Positions 17,057 through 26,655 of a stretch of DNA of 64,000 bases are shown one piece after another. Below the pieces are notes generated by a model, which saw nothing but the letters and a program-made list of their open reading frames with translations, did no database searches and was not told where the DNA came from. Both the position numbers and the translations under genes were made by a program. Each line of letters begins with the position of its first letter. The first letter of the stretch is position 1. This DNA is from Actinomycetes bacterium (GTDB lineage: Bacteria > Actinomycetota > Acidimicrobiia > Acidimicrobiales > JABEUL01): assembly GCA_021790815.1 (NCBI GenBank), contig JAJYFT010000003.1:1-64000 (forward strand). Direction: 5' to 3'.

Positions 17057-17394
17057 ACCCTTTGTAAAGATAGGGCCAATAAAATCAATTCATTTTACTG
17101 ATATATCAAGGTCACAGCACTTAACGCCTCAAGATTTTTACAATATTTATCACTTCTTAAGGAGAAAATATTAGATTCATAGCCTCTAAGTTTAATGTCT
17201 TAACTGTTATCAAAAGAACTCTATACCAATCGCTAGCTACGTAAAAATAGCTCGAATTATGCCGATATGCTAGTTATCTGTTCAAGTCTTAAAATCGTTA
17301 ACTTGAAACTTGTCTGCCGCCAACTTTTCTAGGAGCGAACACAAACCTTCGGGAAAGACAATATTTCAGCCATAGCAAGTTACTCCCTGGTAAT
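17057..17394. promoter_or_regulatory. Divergent promoter region, sdhC / AAA+ ATPase
   Basis: This 338-bp AT-rich gap separates two divergent operons, so it must hold promoters in both directions. I see no convincing -35/-10 pair, tRNA or ORF in it. An AGGAG (about 17333) lies too far from the start of the next gene to be its ribosome-binding site. Confidence 0.4.
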
Positions 17395-18888
17395 ATGATT
17401 TATACCTGCAATCAAACTTTACAACTACAACGAGCATATGCTAATAACGTGACATTAAAACCGGACCTGAATACATTAGAAGATCTCAAGAACTCTGGTT
17501 GGGCTCCTTTAAGCGTTAAAAAAGAGATTGCAAAGAACGTTGTCATGAGAGTTCGGCAAAAACTTCCTATAATTAAAGGATTCATTGGATACGATGATTC
17601 AGTCCTTCCTCAGCTTACCAACGCACTTATTGCGGGTCATGACATTATTTTCCTGGGTGAACGTGGACAAGGGAAAACAAAGTTAGCCAGAGGACTCGTC
17701 GAACTTCTTGATGAATGGATGCCAATCGTAAAAGGTTCGGAGATCAACGATAGTCCCTACAATCCCGTTTCCAAGTATGCAACACAACTAGTCAATGAGC
17801 TTAAAGAAAAAACTCCAATCGATTGGGTTCATCGATCAAAGAGATTTGGCGAAAAATTGGCAACTCCAGATACATCTGTCTCCGATCTAATAGGTGAGGT
17901 TGACCCTGTTAAGGTTGCTGAAGGACGATACCTATCAGACGAACTTACCCTTCACTTTGGGCTAATTCCGAGAACAAATCGCGGTATTTTTGCCATAAAT
18001 GAAATTCCAGATTTAAGTGAACGCATTCAAGTAAGTCTTTTTAACATCCTTGAAGAGAGAGACCTACAAATTAGAGGATTCAACGTCAGACTTCCGCTCG
18101 ATATTTTCTTGGTAGCATCTGCTAACCCAGAGGACTACACAAATAGAGGTCGAATCGTGACGCCACTTAAAGACCGTTTTGGATCACAGATTAGAACGCA
18201 TTACCCTAAAGACATTGCACTTGAGACCTCAATAATACTGGCTGAATCTAGTCAACCGCTTGTGTCAGAGCCAATCGTAAAGGTCCCTAGCTTCATAACT
18301 GAAATTATCGCTACGATAAGTCAGCTAGCTCGTCTTAGCCCCCATGTAAGTCAGCAAAGTGGTGTGTCTGTGAGAATGTCTATCACAAACTATGAGAATG
18401 TAGTGGCAAACTCTGTAAGAAGGTCACTAGCTAACGACGAGCTAACTGCGGTTCCAAGGATATCTGACCTCCAATCACTTCTTCCATCTACAACTGGCAA
18501 AATTGAAATTGAATCCTTCGATGAAGACGAGAGCGACACTATAATCGAAAAACTCTTAAGAAGTGCTGTGCATAGTGTTTATAAAGCTACTGTGCCGCCT
18601 GAAAACCTGGGATTAATTATCAGCGAATTTGACGGCGGTAAAGTTTTCGTAACATCAAGTGAGCTTTCTTCAAAATCCTACATAACTTCATTAAGTGAAT
18701 TCTCATCACTAAAAGCTCTTTCTGAGACTCTTTGTGACGCTAACCCTGATGATGCCGAAATAGCTAGTGCAGCCGAACTAATTTTAGAAGGTCTTTATCT
18801 CGCAAAGAGACTCAACAGAGACTCTTCAGGTGACGGATCTGTATTTAGAATTCGCGATGTAGCATCTGGCAATTCGAGAAAGCTTTAA
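17395..18888 (+). CDS. Mg-chelatase-like (BchI/ChlI-type) AAA+ ATPase
   Basis: An AAA+ ATPase of the Mg-chelatase I/MoxR superclade. Walker A is GERGQGKT at residues 88-95. The Walker B region reads RGIFAINEIPDLSERIQ, then SLFNILEERDLQIRG, ASANPEDYTNRGR and TPLKDRFGSQIRTHYP, all characteristic of ChlI-like proteins whose partner has a von Willebrand factor A domain. The gene after it overlaps its stop and encodes such a partner. No BchH-type subunit or porphyrin genes occur nearby, so a role in chlorophyll or cobalamin metal insertion is not supported; chaperone-like activation of another complex is a better guess. The N-terminus is uncertain, since a GTG 18 codons downstream is also possible. 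Confidence 0.85.
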   Translation: MIYTCNQTLQLQRAYANNVTLKPDLNTLEDLKNSGWAPLSVKKEIAKNVVMRVRQKLPIIKGFIGYDDSVLPQLTNALIAGHDIIFLGERGQGKTKLARGLVELLDEWMPIVKGSEINDSPYNPVSKYATQLVNELKEKTPIDWVHRSKRFGEKLATPDTSVSDLIGEVDPVKVAEGRYLSDELTLHFGLIPRTNRGIFAINEIPDLSERIQVSLFNILEERDLQIRGFNVRLPLDIFLVASANPEDYTNRGRIVTPLKDRFGSQIRTHYPKDIALETSIILAESSQPLVSEPIVKVPSFITEIIATISQLARLSPHVSQQSGVSVRMSITNYENVVANSVRRSLANDELTAVPRISDLQSLLPSTTGKIEIESFDEDESDTIIEKLLRSAVHSVYKATVPPENLGLIISEFDGGKVFVTSSELSSKSYITSLSEFSSLKALSETLCDANPDDAEIASAAELILEGLYLAKRLNRDSSGDGSVFRIRDVASGNSRKL

Positions 18889-20876
18889 TGGAATTTCAAA
18901 AAAGAATTACGTTTGCTTACAGCACTAGAAATGGTGCCGAGGATGAGTACGACTTGGATGCTGAAACTATACTAGAGGAGATTACCGATGATCTCCTCTT
19001 CCACGGAGATATAATGGCAGCACTTAGAAGACTCCTCCAATCCGGTCTGACTACTAAGGACGGCAAGAGGGTGCTGAGTCTTGAAGAGGCTGTCGAGTCA
19101 ATCAAGAGGAAACGTCTCAAACTAGAACATGCAGTGGATCCTAACAGCATTTTTAAAAACATTGAAGATAAACTTGAAGAAATTCTAAAGGCTGAGAAGA
19201 GTTCAATTGAAATTGACATTCACAATGCAAAGAACATCGACAATAAATTAGGCAGGGGAATTTCTACCGACTCACTCGAGATGGCACTGATGCGACTTGA
19301 CTTGATGCCATACGACTTGCCGTCTCGGATGTCTGAATTAAACAACTACAGATTTAATTCAGATTTAGCTGAGAATGAGTTCATAGAGTTAAGAGAACAT
19401 TTAAGAAAAGATATTCTTGACTCCCACTTAGACAACTTTGGTTCATTCATAGAAAACTCAAATGAAGACACACTCAATAGGATCAAGGAGTGCATAAACA
19501 CTCTAAATACCATGCTAGAACAAAGGGGCAACAATCAAACCCTTAACCCCTCTTTTGAAGAATTTATGAAGTGCTTTGGCGACTTATTCCCGGGTAACCC
19601 AAAAACTTTGGAGGAGCTGATTCAAATGTTGATTACTCAGATGGAAAACATGTCGGCTCTTTTTGATGCAATGACACCTAATGAACGCGATAGATTCCAA
19701 CAACTTAATGATGGACTCTTAAATGACTTGGATTTGAGCTGGCAAGTTTCAAGACTAAACGCAAACCTTCAAGTCTTTCAGGACAAAAATAGACTACTGA
19801 GTGATTATAATTTTCAAGGATCTTCTAGGCTTTCACAGGCAGGTCATTTAATTGCAGACATTGCAAAACTGAAAGACCTAGAGAAGTTACTTGCCGGCGC
19901 AAGAAACCCTGGGGCACTCCTAGAAATTGACTTTAACGAGGTGAGTAGATTAGCAGGGACACAAATATCCAATTCTATTGAAACTTTGAGCAAATTGCCT
20001 TTGAAACTGCAAAACGAAGGTCTCATAGAACGGCGTGGGGACAAGCTATCTTTAACACCGAAAGGGCTCACAAAAATTGGTTCGAAAGCATTAAAAGATT
20101 TGTTTGTGATGCTAGAAAAAGACAGGTTAAATAGTCATTTCTTAAAGAATTTTGGGGTAGGTGGGGAGAAGAATGGCTCTACTCGAAACTATGATTTCGA
20201 CACTCCATTCCATATAAACCTGGGTGAGACTTTAAGGAACTCAATAAAGAGAGGCGTGGGGACTCCAATTGAGATTAACGCAAAGGACTTTGTAGTCGAT
20301 GAGACCGACATGATGTCACATTCGTCGACGGTCGTTTTGGTTGATTTGTCTCTTTCAATGCCAATGAAAGATAACTTTCTGGCAGCAAAAAAAGTGACAT
20401 TGGCACTCTACTCTTTGATATCATCAAAATTCCCCAATGATTTTATAAAAATAGTCGGATTTTCGGAGATTGCTAGAGAGATCCCACCCCACAAACTTCC
20501 AGAAATTACATGGGACTTTGCATATGGAACCAATATGGAACACGCGTTCAGACTTGCAAGAAAGATTTTAGAAAAAAAGTACGGGAATAAACAAATAATA
20601 CTCATTACTGATGGTGAACCGACAGCACATATTGAAGACGGTGGCGAAGTATATTTTAACTATCCACCAACTTCAAAAACCGTAAAGGCAACGCTTTTGG
20701 AAGTAAAACGTCTAACAAAAGCAAATATTAGGATAAACACTTTTATGCTGGACGACTCAGTACATTTGAAAGAATTTATCGAAAGAATGACGCGGTTTAA
20801 TAAAGGAAGAGCATTTTTTACTACGCCTGAAAATCTTGGTAAATATGTGTTAGTTGACTTTTTGAGTCGCCGGTAA
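18888..20876 (+). CDS. VWA-domain protein, BchD-like partner of the AAA+ ATPase
   Basis: A 662-residue protein whose C-terminal third is a von Willebrand factor A domain. The MIDAS metal site DLSLS is at residues 486-490, the following Thr is at 548 (GTNMEHAF) and an Asp at 575 (ILITDGEP). The N-terminal two-thirds is charged and mostly helical, with possible coiled coils near 70-120 and 190-300 and no recognised domain. Its ATG overlaps the stop of the ATPase gene (TAATG), so the two products are made in step. MIDAS proteins paired with ChlI-type ATPases usually act as an integrin-like regulatory subunit. Nothing in the window names the target. Confidence 0.82.
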   Translation: MEFQKRITFAYSTRNGAEDEYDLDAETILEEITDDLLFHGDIMAALRRLLQSGLTTKDGKRVLSLEEAVESIKRKRLKLEHAVDPNSIFKNIEDKLEEILKAEKSSIEIDIHNAKNIDNKLGRGISTDSLEMALMRLDLMPYDLPSRMSELNNYRFNSDLAENEFIELREHLRKDILDSHLDNFGSFIENSNEDTLNRIKECINTLNTMLEQRGNNQTLNPSFEEFMKCFGDLFPGNPKTLEELIQMLITQMENMSALFDAMTPNERDRFQQLNDGLLNDLDLSWQVSRLNANLQVFQDKNRLLSDYNFQGSSRLSQAGHLIADIAKLKDLEKLLAGARNPGALLEIDFNEVSRLAGTQISNSIETLSKLPLKLQNEGLIERRGDKLSLTPKGLTKIGSKALKDLFVMLEKDRLNSHFLKNFGVGGEKNGSTRNYDFDTPFHINLGETLRNSIKRGVGTPIEINAKDFVVDETDMMSHSSTVVLVDLSLSMPMKDNFLAAKKVTLALYSLISSKFPNDFIKIVGFSEIAREIPPHKLPEITWDFAYGTNMEHAFRLARKILEKKYGNKQIILITDGEPTAHIEDGGEVYFNYPPTSKTVKATLLEVKRLTKANIRINTFMLDDSVHLKEFIERMTRFNKGRAFFTTPENLGKYVLVDFLSRR

Positions 20877-20996
20877 CACAAAAAACGCATATTTTGGCCA
20901 TATTCTCACTTTAAGTAGTAATATATGTGCACTGTGCGTGAAACCACTTGATATTTTCTTCAATTCGTGTCAAGATAACATTGATGTAATTACAAC

Positions 20997-21011
20997 CGTG
21001 ATATCTTCACG
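20997..21011 (+). promoter_or_regulatory. Short inverted repeat just upstream of whiB ribosome-binding site
   Basis: CGTGA-TATCT-TCACG is a perfect five-pair hairpin ending three bases before GGGAGG. It may fold in the leader. It resembles a CRP half-site arrangement but has a five-base, not six-base, centre, so no regulator is claimed. Confidence 0.25.
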
Positions 21012-21025
21012 ATGGGAGGCAGAAA

Positions 21026-21304
21026 ATGGAAGTTAACGTAGCACTAATGTTCGGAGCCCACGACATGACCTGGCAAAGAAAAGCAAACTGTATGGGAGTT
21101 GATCCTGACCTATTTTTCCCCGAAAGAGGAGCCTCGACGCGCGAAGCAAAAGAGGTTTGTAGGGGTTGCGTTGTCAAGCCAGAATGTTTAGAGTATGCAA
21201 TATCAAGCGGCGAAAAATTCGGGATTTGGGGCGGAATGAGTGAAAGAGAAAGAAGAAGAATTCGACGGGCGAGATCTCTGATAAGAATCTCAGCTTCTGC
21301 CTAA
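21026..21304 (+). CDS. WhiB-family iron-sulfur transcriptional regulator
   Basis: A 92-residue WhiB-like (Wbl) protein. The four cluster-binding cysteines are visible: one in KANCMGVDPDLFFP, two in CRGC and one in PECLEYA, a spacing expected to hold a [4Fe-4S] cluster. The signature turn GIWGGMSERERRRIRR follows, then a basic DNA-binding tail. Wbl proteins work by binding region 4 of the primary sigma factor and occur only in actinobacteria and their phages. GGAGG lies upstream of the ATG. It is encoded between the AAA+/VWA pair and a c-di-GMP phosphodiesterase. A second Wbl gene lies at 23525-23818. It is closest in form to the WhiB1/WhiB2 types, but the subtype is not certain. Confidence 0.95.
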   Translation: MEVNVALMFGAHDMTWQRKANCMGVDPDLFFPERGASTREAKEVCRGCVVKPECLEYAISSGEKFGIWGGMSERERRRIRRARSLIRISASA

Positions 21305-21492
21305 GTTACTCCTAAAAACTAAAATGTGCCATGCTAACCACAGACTAAGGTAACACTTTTGATAGTTCAGTTTTTATAGCAAAAATTCAAAAATTTAAAG
21401 AATTTCTCTTTTCATGCCGAAAAAGGAAGTATACAACATATTCGCTGCATATACTCCAATTAAGGTAAGTGTAAAAAGACGGGAGAAAATTC

Positions 21493-22605
21493 ATGAACGT
21501 ACCAGAAGTTCCTATTCTTTTAAGATCGGCACGCATAATGATTGTTGACGACAAAGAGGAAAGCGTTCTCCTTCTAGAAAAATTCCTAAGATTGGCTGGC
21601 TATAACAACATATATGGTCAAACTGATCCGAGACAGGCGCTTTTAGACTTGTCCGAGTGGAATCCAGATCTAATGATCCTTGACCTCCACATGCCAACAT
21701 TAGATGGGTTTGCAATTCTTGACATGATTAGAGAAATGCAAGAAGATACGGACTATGTGCCCGTAATAGTAGTAACTGCTGATGCGAATAAAGAAGTAAT
21801 GCGCAAAGCACTTGAAAAAGGTGCAATAGATTATTTAACTAAACCACTAGATAGAGAAGAAGTTCTCCTGCGAGTCAGAAACATTGCGCAATCTAAATTT
21901 CAATATAAGCAGTTGAGGTTAAAGTCAGAGTCACTTGAAAAAAATATTCATGATCGTGAACTTGAACTAGATATTGCTAGAATTGAAATACTTGAACGAC
22001 TTGCCCAAATTGCAGAGTACCGTGATGATGAAAGCAAAGAGCACACAAAAAGAGTTGGGGATATTTCAGCGTTAATTGCAAACGACTGTGGCATGAGCGA
22101 ATCAATGGTGAGGATCATGAGAAAAGCAGCTCCCCTTCATGATTTAGGTAAAGTTGGGATTCCTGAATCAATTCTTCTAAAACCTGGAAAATTGTGCGAT
22201 GACGAGTTTGAGATAGTGAAATCCCATACAACGTTAGGAGCTGAATTCCTATCAGGTAGTGAGCACAGGCTTCTTAATGTCGCTAGAGACATTGCTTTAT
22301 GTCATCATGAACGATTTGATGGAACAGGCTATCCAAATAAACTCTCAGGTCAAAACATTCCACTTGAAGCGAGAATCGCTTCAGTTGCAGATGTATTTGA
22401 CACCCTCACCCACGTTCGACCATATAGGTCTTCTTGGCCTCTGGATCAGGCGATAGCAGAACTTAGAGATAAAGCTGGCACTCAATTCGATCCCGAGCTT
22501 GTTAGGCTTCTAGAACAGGCCGTAAACGCCGGTGAAATCAACGAGTCTGGCCTAAATACAAGTCGCATAAAATTCAGCAATACGTACGCTTTAAGAGGAA
22601 CTTGA
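21493..22605 (+). CDS. Response regulator with HD-GYP c-di-GMP phosphodiesterase domain
   Basis: The N-terminal receiver domain (residues 14-132) has the acidic pair D19-D20, the phosphoacceptor D64 in LMILDLHMPTLDG and K117 in YLTKPLD. A helical linker joins it to an HD-GYP domain. There the catalytic HD pair is H216-D217 (PLHDLGK), and the signature HHERFDGTGYP is at 271-281, so phosphodiesterase activity on c-di-GMP is likely. Length and order match the RpfG type. No histidine kinase lies beside it, so the input is unknown. GGGAGA precedes the ATG. Adhesion or lifestyle control is the usual output of such proteins; the nearby secreted repeat protein is a possible but unproved target. Confidence 0.93.
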   Translation: MNVPEVPILLRSARIMIVDDKEESVLLLEKFLRLAGYNNIYGQTDPRQALLDLSEWNPDLMILDLHMPTLDGFAILDMIREMQEDTDYVPVIVVTADANKEVMRKALEKGAIDYLTKPLDREEVLLRVRNIAQSKFQYKQLRLKSESLEKNIHDRELELDIARIEILERLAQIAEYRDDESKEHTKRVGDISALIANDCGMSESMVRIMRKAAPLHDLGKVGIPESILLKPGKLCDDEFEIVKSHTTLGAEFLSGSEHRLLNVARDIALCHHERFDGTGYPNKLSGQNIPLEARIASVADVFDTLTHVRPYRSSWPLDQAIAELRDKAGTQFDPELVRLLEQAVNAGEINESGLNTSRIKFSNTYALRGT

Positions 22606-22615
22606 TATATTTACA

Positions 22616-22669
22616 ATGAGTTGGGCTCACTTATATCATCCGACTCAAATTGCAACTCATTTGGCTAAA
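22616..22669. repeat. Inverted repeat in the gap after the HD-GYP gene
   Basis: AATGAGTTG and CAACTCATT are perfect complements separated by roughly 30 bases, in the gap between two convergent genes. It could form a long hairpin. No T-run directly follows either arm. Confidence 0.3.
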
Positions 22670-22679
22670 TGCTGGGTTC

Positions 22680-22699
22680 ACCTATTTTTAGGTATTTTT
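22680..22699 (+). terminator. Weak terminator after HD-GYP gene
   Basis: ACCTA-TTTT-TAGGT is followed by ATTTTTA on the plus strand, just before the stop of the convergent formiminotransferase gene. It is a short AT-rich stem. Confidence 0.35.
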
Positions 22700-22700
22700 A

Positions 22701-23519
22701 CTACTTGATAGCATTCACTCGATTTTCTAAAATATGAAAATCCTCTATACCACATAATTTAAGATCTTTTTTGCTTAAATTCCTAAGTACAAAATTTGGT
22801 ATAAGGCCGACAACCTCACCACGTAGTACTCCACCTCCCATGTCATGTGTCATAGATTTAATTGCATTGAACACCAACACAGGCGTAACGACCCAAGGCA
22901 TAACTAAATTACAAGATATCTGAATAGATTCCCCAACCTCCAAAGCTAGCGCTCTTATTTCGTCCGATCGTATCGAAGACGCTATCTCTTTTGCATCCTC
23001 GAGAACAATTCCATCAAGCCAGACATTATAAGCAACCAAGGTATGCCTTGCGCCCGCACAAATAAATCCTGCTTTTTTATTTACGTGATTTGGCTCATAT
23101 TCAACTTTGGAACCTCCTCTTAACAGACGTCTCAACTCAGGAAGCGACCTTTCAGGACCGTATATCCCAACTGGAACGTTCAAAACATCGCAAGCCCACT
23201 TCGCAAAAGTATCTCGTGCTGAAATAGCTTCCGTTAAGTTGACATCTGAACCATCTTGCAATGGTACAAATGGGACAACATCAACTACACCAAATCTTGG
23301 ATGAACCCCACTATGACTTTCTATATCTAAAAGTGCAACTGCACTAATACTCAGTTGACGAACATCTTGTTCTAAGTTTTCACCTGCTAGGGTAAATACA
23401 CTTCGATTGTGCCACTTGTCAATATGTACGTCTAAAAGACTTTCCTTACAGACTTTCTTAAGTTTTTCGAGAACTTGAGCGTCTTTACCCTCACTCACAT
23501 TTATGACTGCTTCAAGCAC
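22701..23519 (-). CDS. Glutamate formimidoyltransferase (FTCD N-terminal-like)
   Basis: Matches the formiminotransferase half of FTCD, which moves the formimino group of formiminoglutamate to tetrahydrofolate. The opening MLEAVINVSEGKD, the segment LLDIESHSGVHPRFGVVDVVPFVPL and the substrate-loop region VPVGIYG are typical. The length of 272 residues corresponds to the N and C formiminotransferase subdomains without the cyclodeaminase. The start is GTG. It follows a WhiB gene at a distance of five bases and is probably cotranscribed with it. No hut histidine-degradation genes are in the window, so the in vivo substrate is uncertain; a folate one-carbon role is inferred. Confidence 0.85.
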   Translation of the reverse strand: MLEAVINVSEGKDAQVLEKLKKVCKESLLDVHIDKWHNRSVFTLAGENLEQDVRQLSISAVALLDIESHSGVHPRFGVVDVVPFVPLQDGSDVNLTEAISARDTFAKWACDVLNVPVGIYGPERSLPELRRLLRGGSKVEYEPNHVNKKAGFICAGARHTLVAYNVWLDGIVLEDAKEIASSIRSDEIRALALEVGESIQISCNLVMPWVVTPVLVFNAIKSMTHDMGGGVLRGEVVGLIPNFVLRNLSKKDLKLCGIEDFHILENRVNAIK

Positions 23520-23524
23520 TTGTA

Positions 23525-23818
23525 CTATTGAGAATTAATTGATGCAAGTCTTTCCAGCCGTCGAACTCGTAAAATTCTTCGCCTTTCTCTCTCGGAAGAA
23601 CCTCCCCACACCCCATGGTCGATGCGATTATCCAGTGCATATTCAAGGCAGTGTTCCTTCACTACACACTTGCGGCATATCTTTCTTGCGACTTCAACAC
23701 CTGCACCGTCACTTGGGAAAAATATGTCTGGGTCAAGGTCCTTACAAAGACCATCTTTCATCCATACTTCTGCCCCAGCTTCAGACGTGTCGTACTTCTC
23801 TAACTTTTTGCCTAACAT
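23525..23818 (-). CDS. WhiB-family iron-sulfur transcriptional regulator (second copy)
   Basis: A 97-residue Wbl protein. Cluster ligands are the cysteine in DGLCKDLDPDIFFP, the pair in CRKC and the cysteine in EHCLEYA. The turn GVWGGSSERERRRILR and a basic tail follow. It differs from the first Wbl at many positions, so it is a paralogue and not a recent copy. It is followed immediately by the formiminotransferase gene and lies downstream of guaA on the same strand. Two Wbl genes within 3 kb, in opposite orientation around a c-di-GMP gene, is a compact regulatory neighbourhood. The regulated genes are unknown. Confidence 0.95.
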   Translation of the reverse strand: MLGKKLEKYDTSEAGAEVWMKDGLCKDLDPDIFFPSDGAGVEVARKICRKCVVKEHCLEYALDNRIDHGVWGGSSERERRRILRVRRLERLASINSQ

Positions 23819-23885
23819 TCACCCTCAATTTAGTCAAGATAATCTTATTACCAGTTTATACCAAAAACTTCTTCATCCGCCGGTT

Positions 23886-25430
23886 TTATTCCCATTCAAT
23901 AGTTCCAGGTGGCTTTGACGTGATATCATACGCTACCCTATTTACCCCATCTACCTCGGATATAACCCTTGATGCTATCTTTTCCAGTAGGTCATAAGGA
24001 AGACGTGCAAAATCAGCGGTCATTGCATCATCGCTGGTAACAGCTCTTAATATTATGGGGTAAGCATACGTTCTCTCATCGCCCATCACTCCAACAGATC
24101 TAACATCGGCTAGCACAGCAAAAGCCTGCCAAAGTTCTCTCTCAAGTCCAGCTCGCCTAATTTCATCCAAAACAATAGCGTCGGCTGCTCTGACTATCCC
24201 GACACGTTCTGGTGTCACTTCCCCTACAATCCGTACAGCTAGCCCTGGTCCTGGAAACGGTTGGCGAAATACGATTTCATCACTAAGCCCAAGTTCACTA
24301 CCAACTATTCTCACTTCGTCTTTAAAAAGCCTGCGAAGTGGCTCCACTAGCTCAAAATTCATATCATCAGGAAGCCCTCCCACGTTGTGGTGGCTTTTTA
24401 TGACTGACGCATTTCCAGGTCCTGATTCAACAACATCTGGATAAAGTGTCCCCTGAACTAAATATTTAACATCTACCTTCTCATTTGCTACTTCTTCAAA
24501 TATACGTATAAAAAGCTCTCCAATTATCTTCCTTTTTTCTTCAGGGTCTCGAACTCCTTTTAATCGAGAGAAAAATCTGTCCTTTGCATTTATATGTATA
24601 AATTCCGTCTTAAAATCGCGTGTAAATGCAGCTTCTACTTCTTCTGCTTCACCTTGACGCATTAGACCAGTATCAACGAACACACACGTTAGATTCGAAC
24701 CAACAGCTCTATTGACTAATGCGGCAGCAACAGCTGAATCAACTCCACCAGACAGTGCGCACAACACTTTCTCCTCCCCAACCTGAGATCTAACTTGATC
24801 GATTGCCGTCTCAATTACTGAGGTCGAAGTCCAATTTCTTGAGCAACCTGCCACCTTAAAAAGAAATGACTTTATGATCTCTTGACCATGGTCAGTATGT
24901 GCAACTTCTGGGTGGAACTGAACCCCGTATAAGAGTTTTTGATCATTTTCAAAAGCAGCTACTGGAGAATGGTCGCTTTGAGCTACAGTTCTAAAATCAG
25001 GTGGCATCGACACTATATGATCTCGATGGCTCATCCAAACATTATCGCCCTCTAGTACTGAACCTAATAGCTTCGAACTGCTACCTAGATGAATCTCAGT
25101 CCTTCCGTACTCTCCTTTTTCGGTTTTTCCTACTACGCCATTTAAGTCTCTTGCTATTAACTGTGCCCCATAACATATTCCTAAAATTGGTATGCCTAGG
25201 TCATACACTTCAGTATCAATATCAACCGAATTAGCTGCATAAACAGATTCTGGACCTCCAGAAAATATGATCGCAGCAGGATTAAAATCCATCAGCTCTT
25301 GTGCACTCATCGGCCTGACAATTTCAGAGTACACATGCGCCTCTCGAACTCTTCGAGCTATCAATTGAGCGTACTGAGCACCGAAATCTACAATTAAGAC
25401 AGGCCTGTTTGGCCAAATAATATTATCCAA
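23886..25430 (-). CDS. guaA: GMP synthase (glutamine-hydrolysing)
   Basis: Aminates XMP to GMP. The class I glutamine amidotransferase domain (about residues 10-200) has the nucleophile Cys in GICYGAQL and the His-Pro-Glu of [10 protein letters not shown]. The ATP-pyrophosphatase domain begins with [17 protein letters not shown], and the dimerisation domain ends PPGTIEWE as usual. Length 514 residues. It starts at TTG directly after the TAG stop of guaB3, so its translation probably depends on termination of the upstream gene. It forms the guaB3-guaA pair typical of actinobacteria. Confidence 0.97.
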   Translation of the reverse strand: MDNIIWPNRPVLIVDFGAQYAQLIARRVREAHVYSEIVRPMSAQELMDFNPAAIIFSGGPESVYAANSVDIDTEVYDLGIPILGICYGAQLIARDLNGVVGKTEKGEYGRTEIHLGSSSKLLGSVLEGDNVWMSHRDHIVSMPPDFRTVAQSDHSPVAAFENDQKLLYGVQFHPEVAHTDHGQEIIKSFLFKVAGCSRNWTSTSVIETAIDQVRSQVGEEKVLCALSGGVDSAVAAALVNRAVGSNLTCVFVDTGLMRQGEAEEVEAAFTRDFKTEFIHINAKDRFFSRLKGVRDPEEKRKIIGELFIRIFEEVANEKVDVKYLVQGTLYPDVVESGPGNASVIKSHHNVGGLPDDMNFELVEPLRRLFKDEVRIVGSELGLSDEIVFRQPFPGPGLAVRIVGEVTPERVGIVRAADAIVLDEIRRAGLERELWQAFAVLADVRSVGVMGDERTYAYPIILRAVTSDDAMTADFARLPYDLLEKIASRVISEVDGVNRVAYDITSKPPGTIEWE

Positions 25431-26594
25431 CTAGCTGCCCATGCCTACACCTTGCGATCGCTGAAGTGCTTTCCCTTCAGTCTGCAAAGAAGGAGCCACC
25501 ATCACTTCAGCTTTGTGAAACTCTTTAATTGAAGCATAACCACAAGTTGCCATTGACGTCTTCAGTGCACCAAATAAATTCATACGACCATCATTTTCGT
25601 GTGCTGGTCCAAGCAGAATTTCTCTTAGTGTTCCTCGCCTATCTACTTTGACACGAGCTCCACGTGGAAGGGTTGGATGAAAAGTTGCCATTCCCCAGTG
25701 GAAGCCTCTACCGGGAGCCTCATGGGCATGCGCCAATGGAGATCCCAACATAACGGCATCTGCTCCGCAAGCAAATGCTTTAGCAATATCGCCGCCTCTG
25801 CTCATTCCACCGTCAGCAATTACGTGGCAGTAAACACCTGTTTCATCCAAGTGCCTCATTCTGGCACCAGCTGCATCGGCAATAGCTGTAGCCTGTGGGA
25901 CTCCAATTCCTAGGACACCCCGAGTCGTGCAGGCATTTCCTGGCCCGACTCCAACAAGCACACCAACTGCTCCAGTTCTCATAAGGTGTAGTGCAGCGTG
26001 ATAAGAAGCACAACCCCCTACAATTACTGGCAAGTCTAAGTCTCTAATGAATCGTTTCAAATTCAGAGGCTCCACAGATTTAGATACGTGCTCGGCTGAT
26101 ACAACTGTGCCCTGGATTACTAGTAGGTCGAGCTCGCCTTCCATAATGGCAGCTGACAGCTCTTCAGTTCTCTGGGGGGTAACTGAAGCCGCAGACACTA
26201 CTCCCGCATCTTTTATCTGCTTAATCCGTTCAGTTACAAGTTCGGTTTTTACAGGTTCCTGATATATCTGCTGCATTCTTGCCGTAGCTTTTTCAGGCTC
26301 TAATGTCGCTATTTCATCAAGTATTGGCTCTGGATCCTCATACCGCGTCCAAAGACCTTCTAAGTTAAGCACACCCACTCCACCAAGATGACCAATCTCA
26401 ATCGCAATCGCAGGGCTTACAACTCCATCCATCGCTGAAGCCAAAAGAGGCAAGTCGAACTTAAAAGCATCTATTTCAAAGGTTATGTCGACGTCTTCTG
26501 GATCTCTCGTCCGTCTAGACGGCACAATCGCAATGTCATCAAAACCGTAGGCACGCCTACCTGACTTACCAATACCTATTTCGACCTCAGCCAT
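25431..26594 (-). CDS. guaB3: GuaB3-type IMP dehydrogenase family protein (no CBS domains)
   Basis: A barrel protein of the IMPDH/GMP reductase family. The active-site loop [18 protein letters not shown] carries the catalytic cysteine. [26 protein letters not shown] forms the phosphate-binding part. There are no CBS domains, and the 387-residue length matches actinobacterial GuaB3, which accompanies a canonical guaB elsewhere in the genome. I chose the ATG at 26594 because GGAGG precedes it; the frame continues upstream to 26609. Whether GuaB3 proteins act as IMP dehydrogenases or in another guanine-nucleotide step is not settled across lineages. No second guaB lies in this window. Confidence 0.93.
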   Translation of the reverse strand: MAEVEIGIGKSGRRAYGFDDIAIVPSRRTRDPEDVDITFEIDAFKFDLPLLASAMDGVVSPAIAIEIGHLGGVGVLNLEGLWTRYEDPEPILDEIATLEPEKATARMQQIYQEPVKTELVTERIKQIKDAGVVSAASVTPQRTEELSAAIMEGELDLLVIQGTVVSAEHVSKSVEPLNLKRFIRDLDLPVIVGGCASYHAALHLMRTGAVGVLVGVGPGNACTTRGVLGIGVPQATAIADAAGARMRHLDETGVYCHVIADGGMSRGGDIAKAFACGADAVMLGSPLAHAHEAPGRGFHWGMATFHPTLPRGARVKVDRRGTLREILLGPAHENDGRMNLFGALKTSMATCGYASIKEFHKAEVMVAPSLQTEGKALQRSQGVGMGS

Positions 26595-26655
26595 AAAACC
26601 TCCTCGCAATCACCCTTGAATCCGCATTCAAAGGAAAAACTTCACTACATAATAG

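Noticed and set aside
17057-17394. tRNA or small RNA in the sdhC / AAA+ gap
   Set aside because: No T-arm sequence or clover-leaf pairing was found, and no terminator stem.
17395-20876. Cobalt or magnesium chelatase for cofactor synthesis
   Set aside because: No large BchH/CobN subunit or porphyrin gene is nearby, so only the ATPase/VWA architecture is claimed.
23539-23997. Plus-strand ORF of 152 residues across whiB and the guaA end
   Set aside because: It lies antisense to two clear genes, and its product has no recognisable family features.
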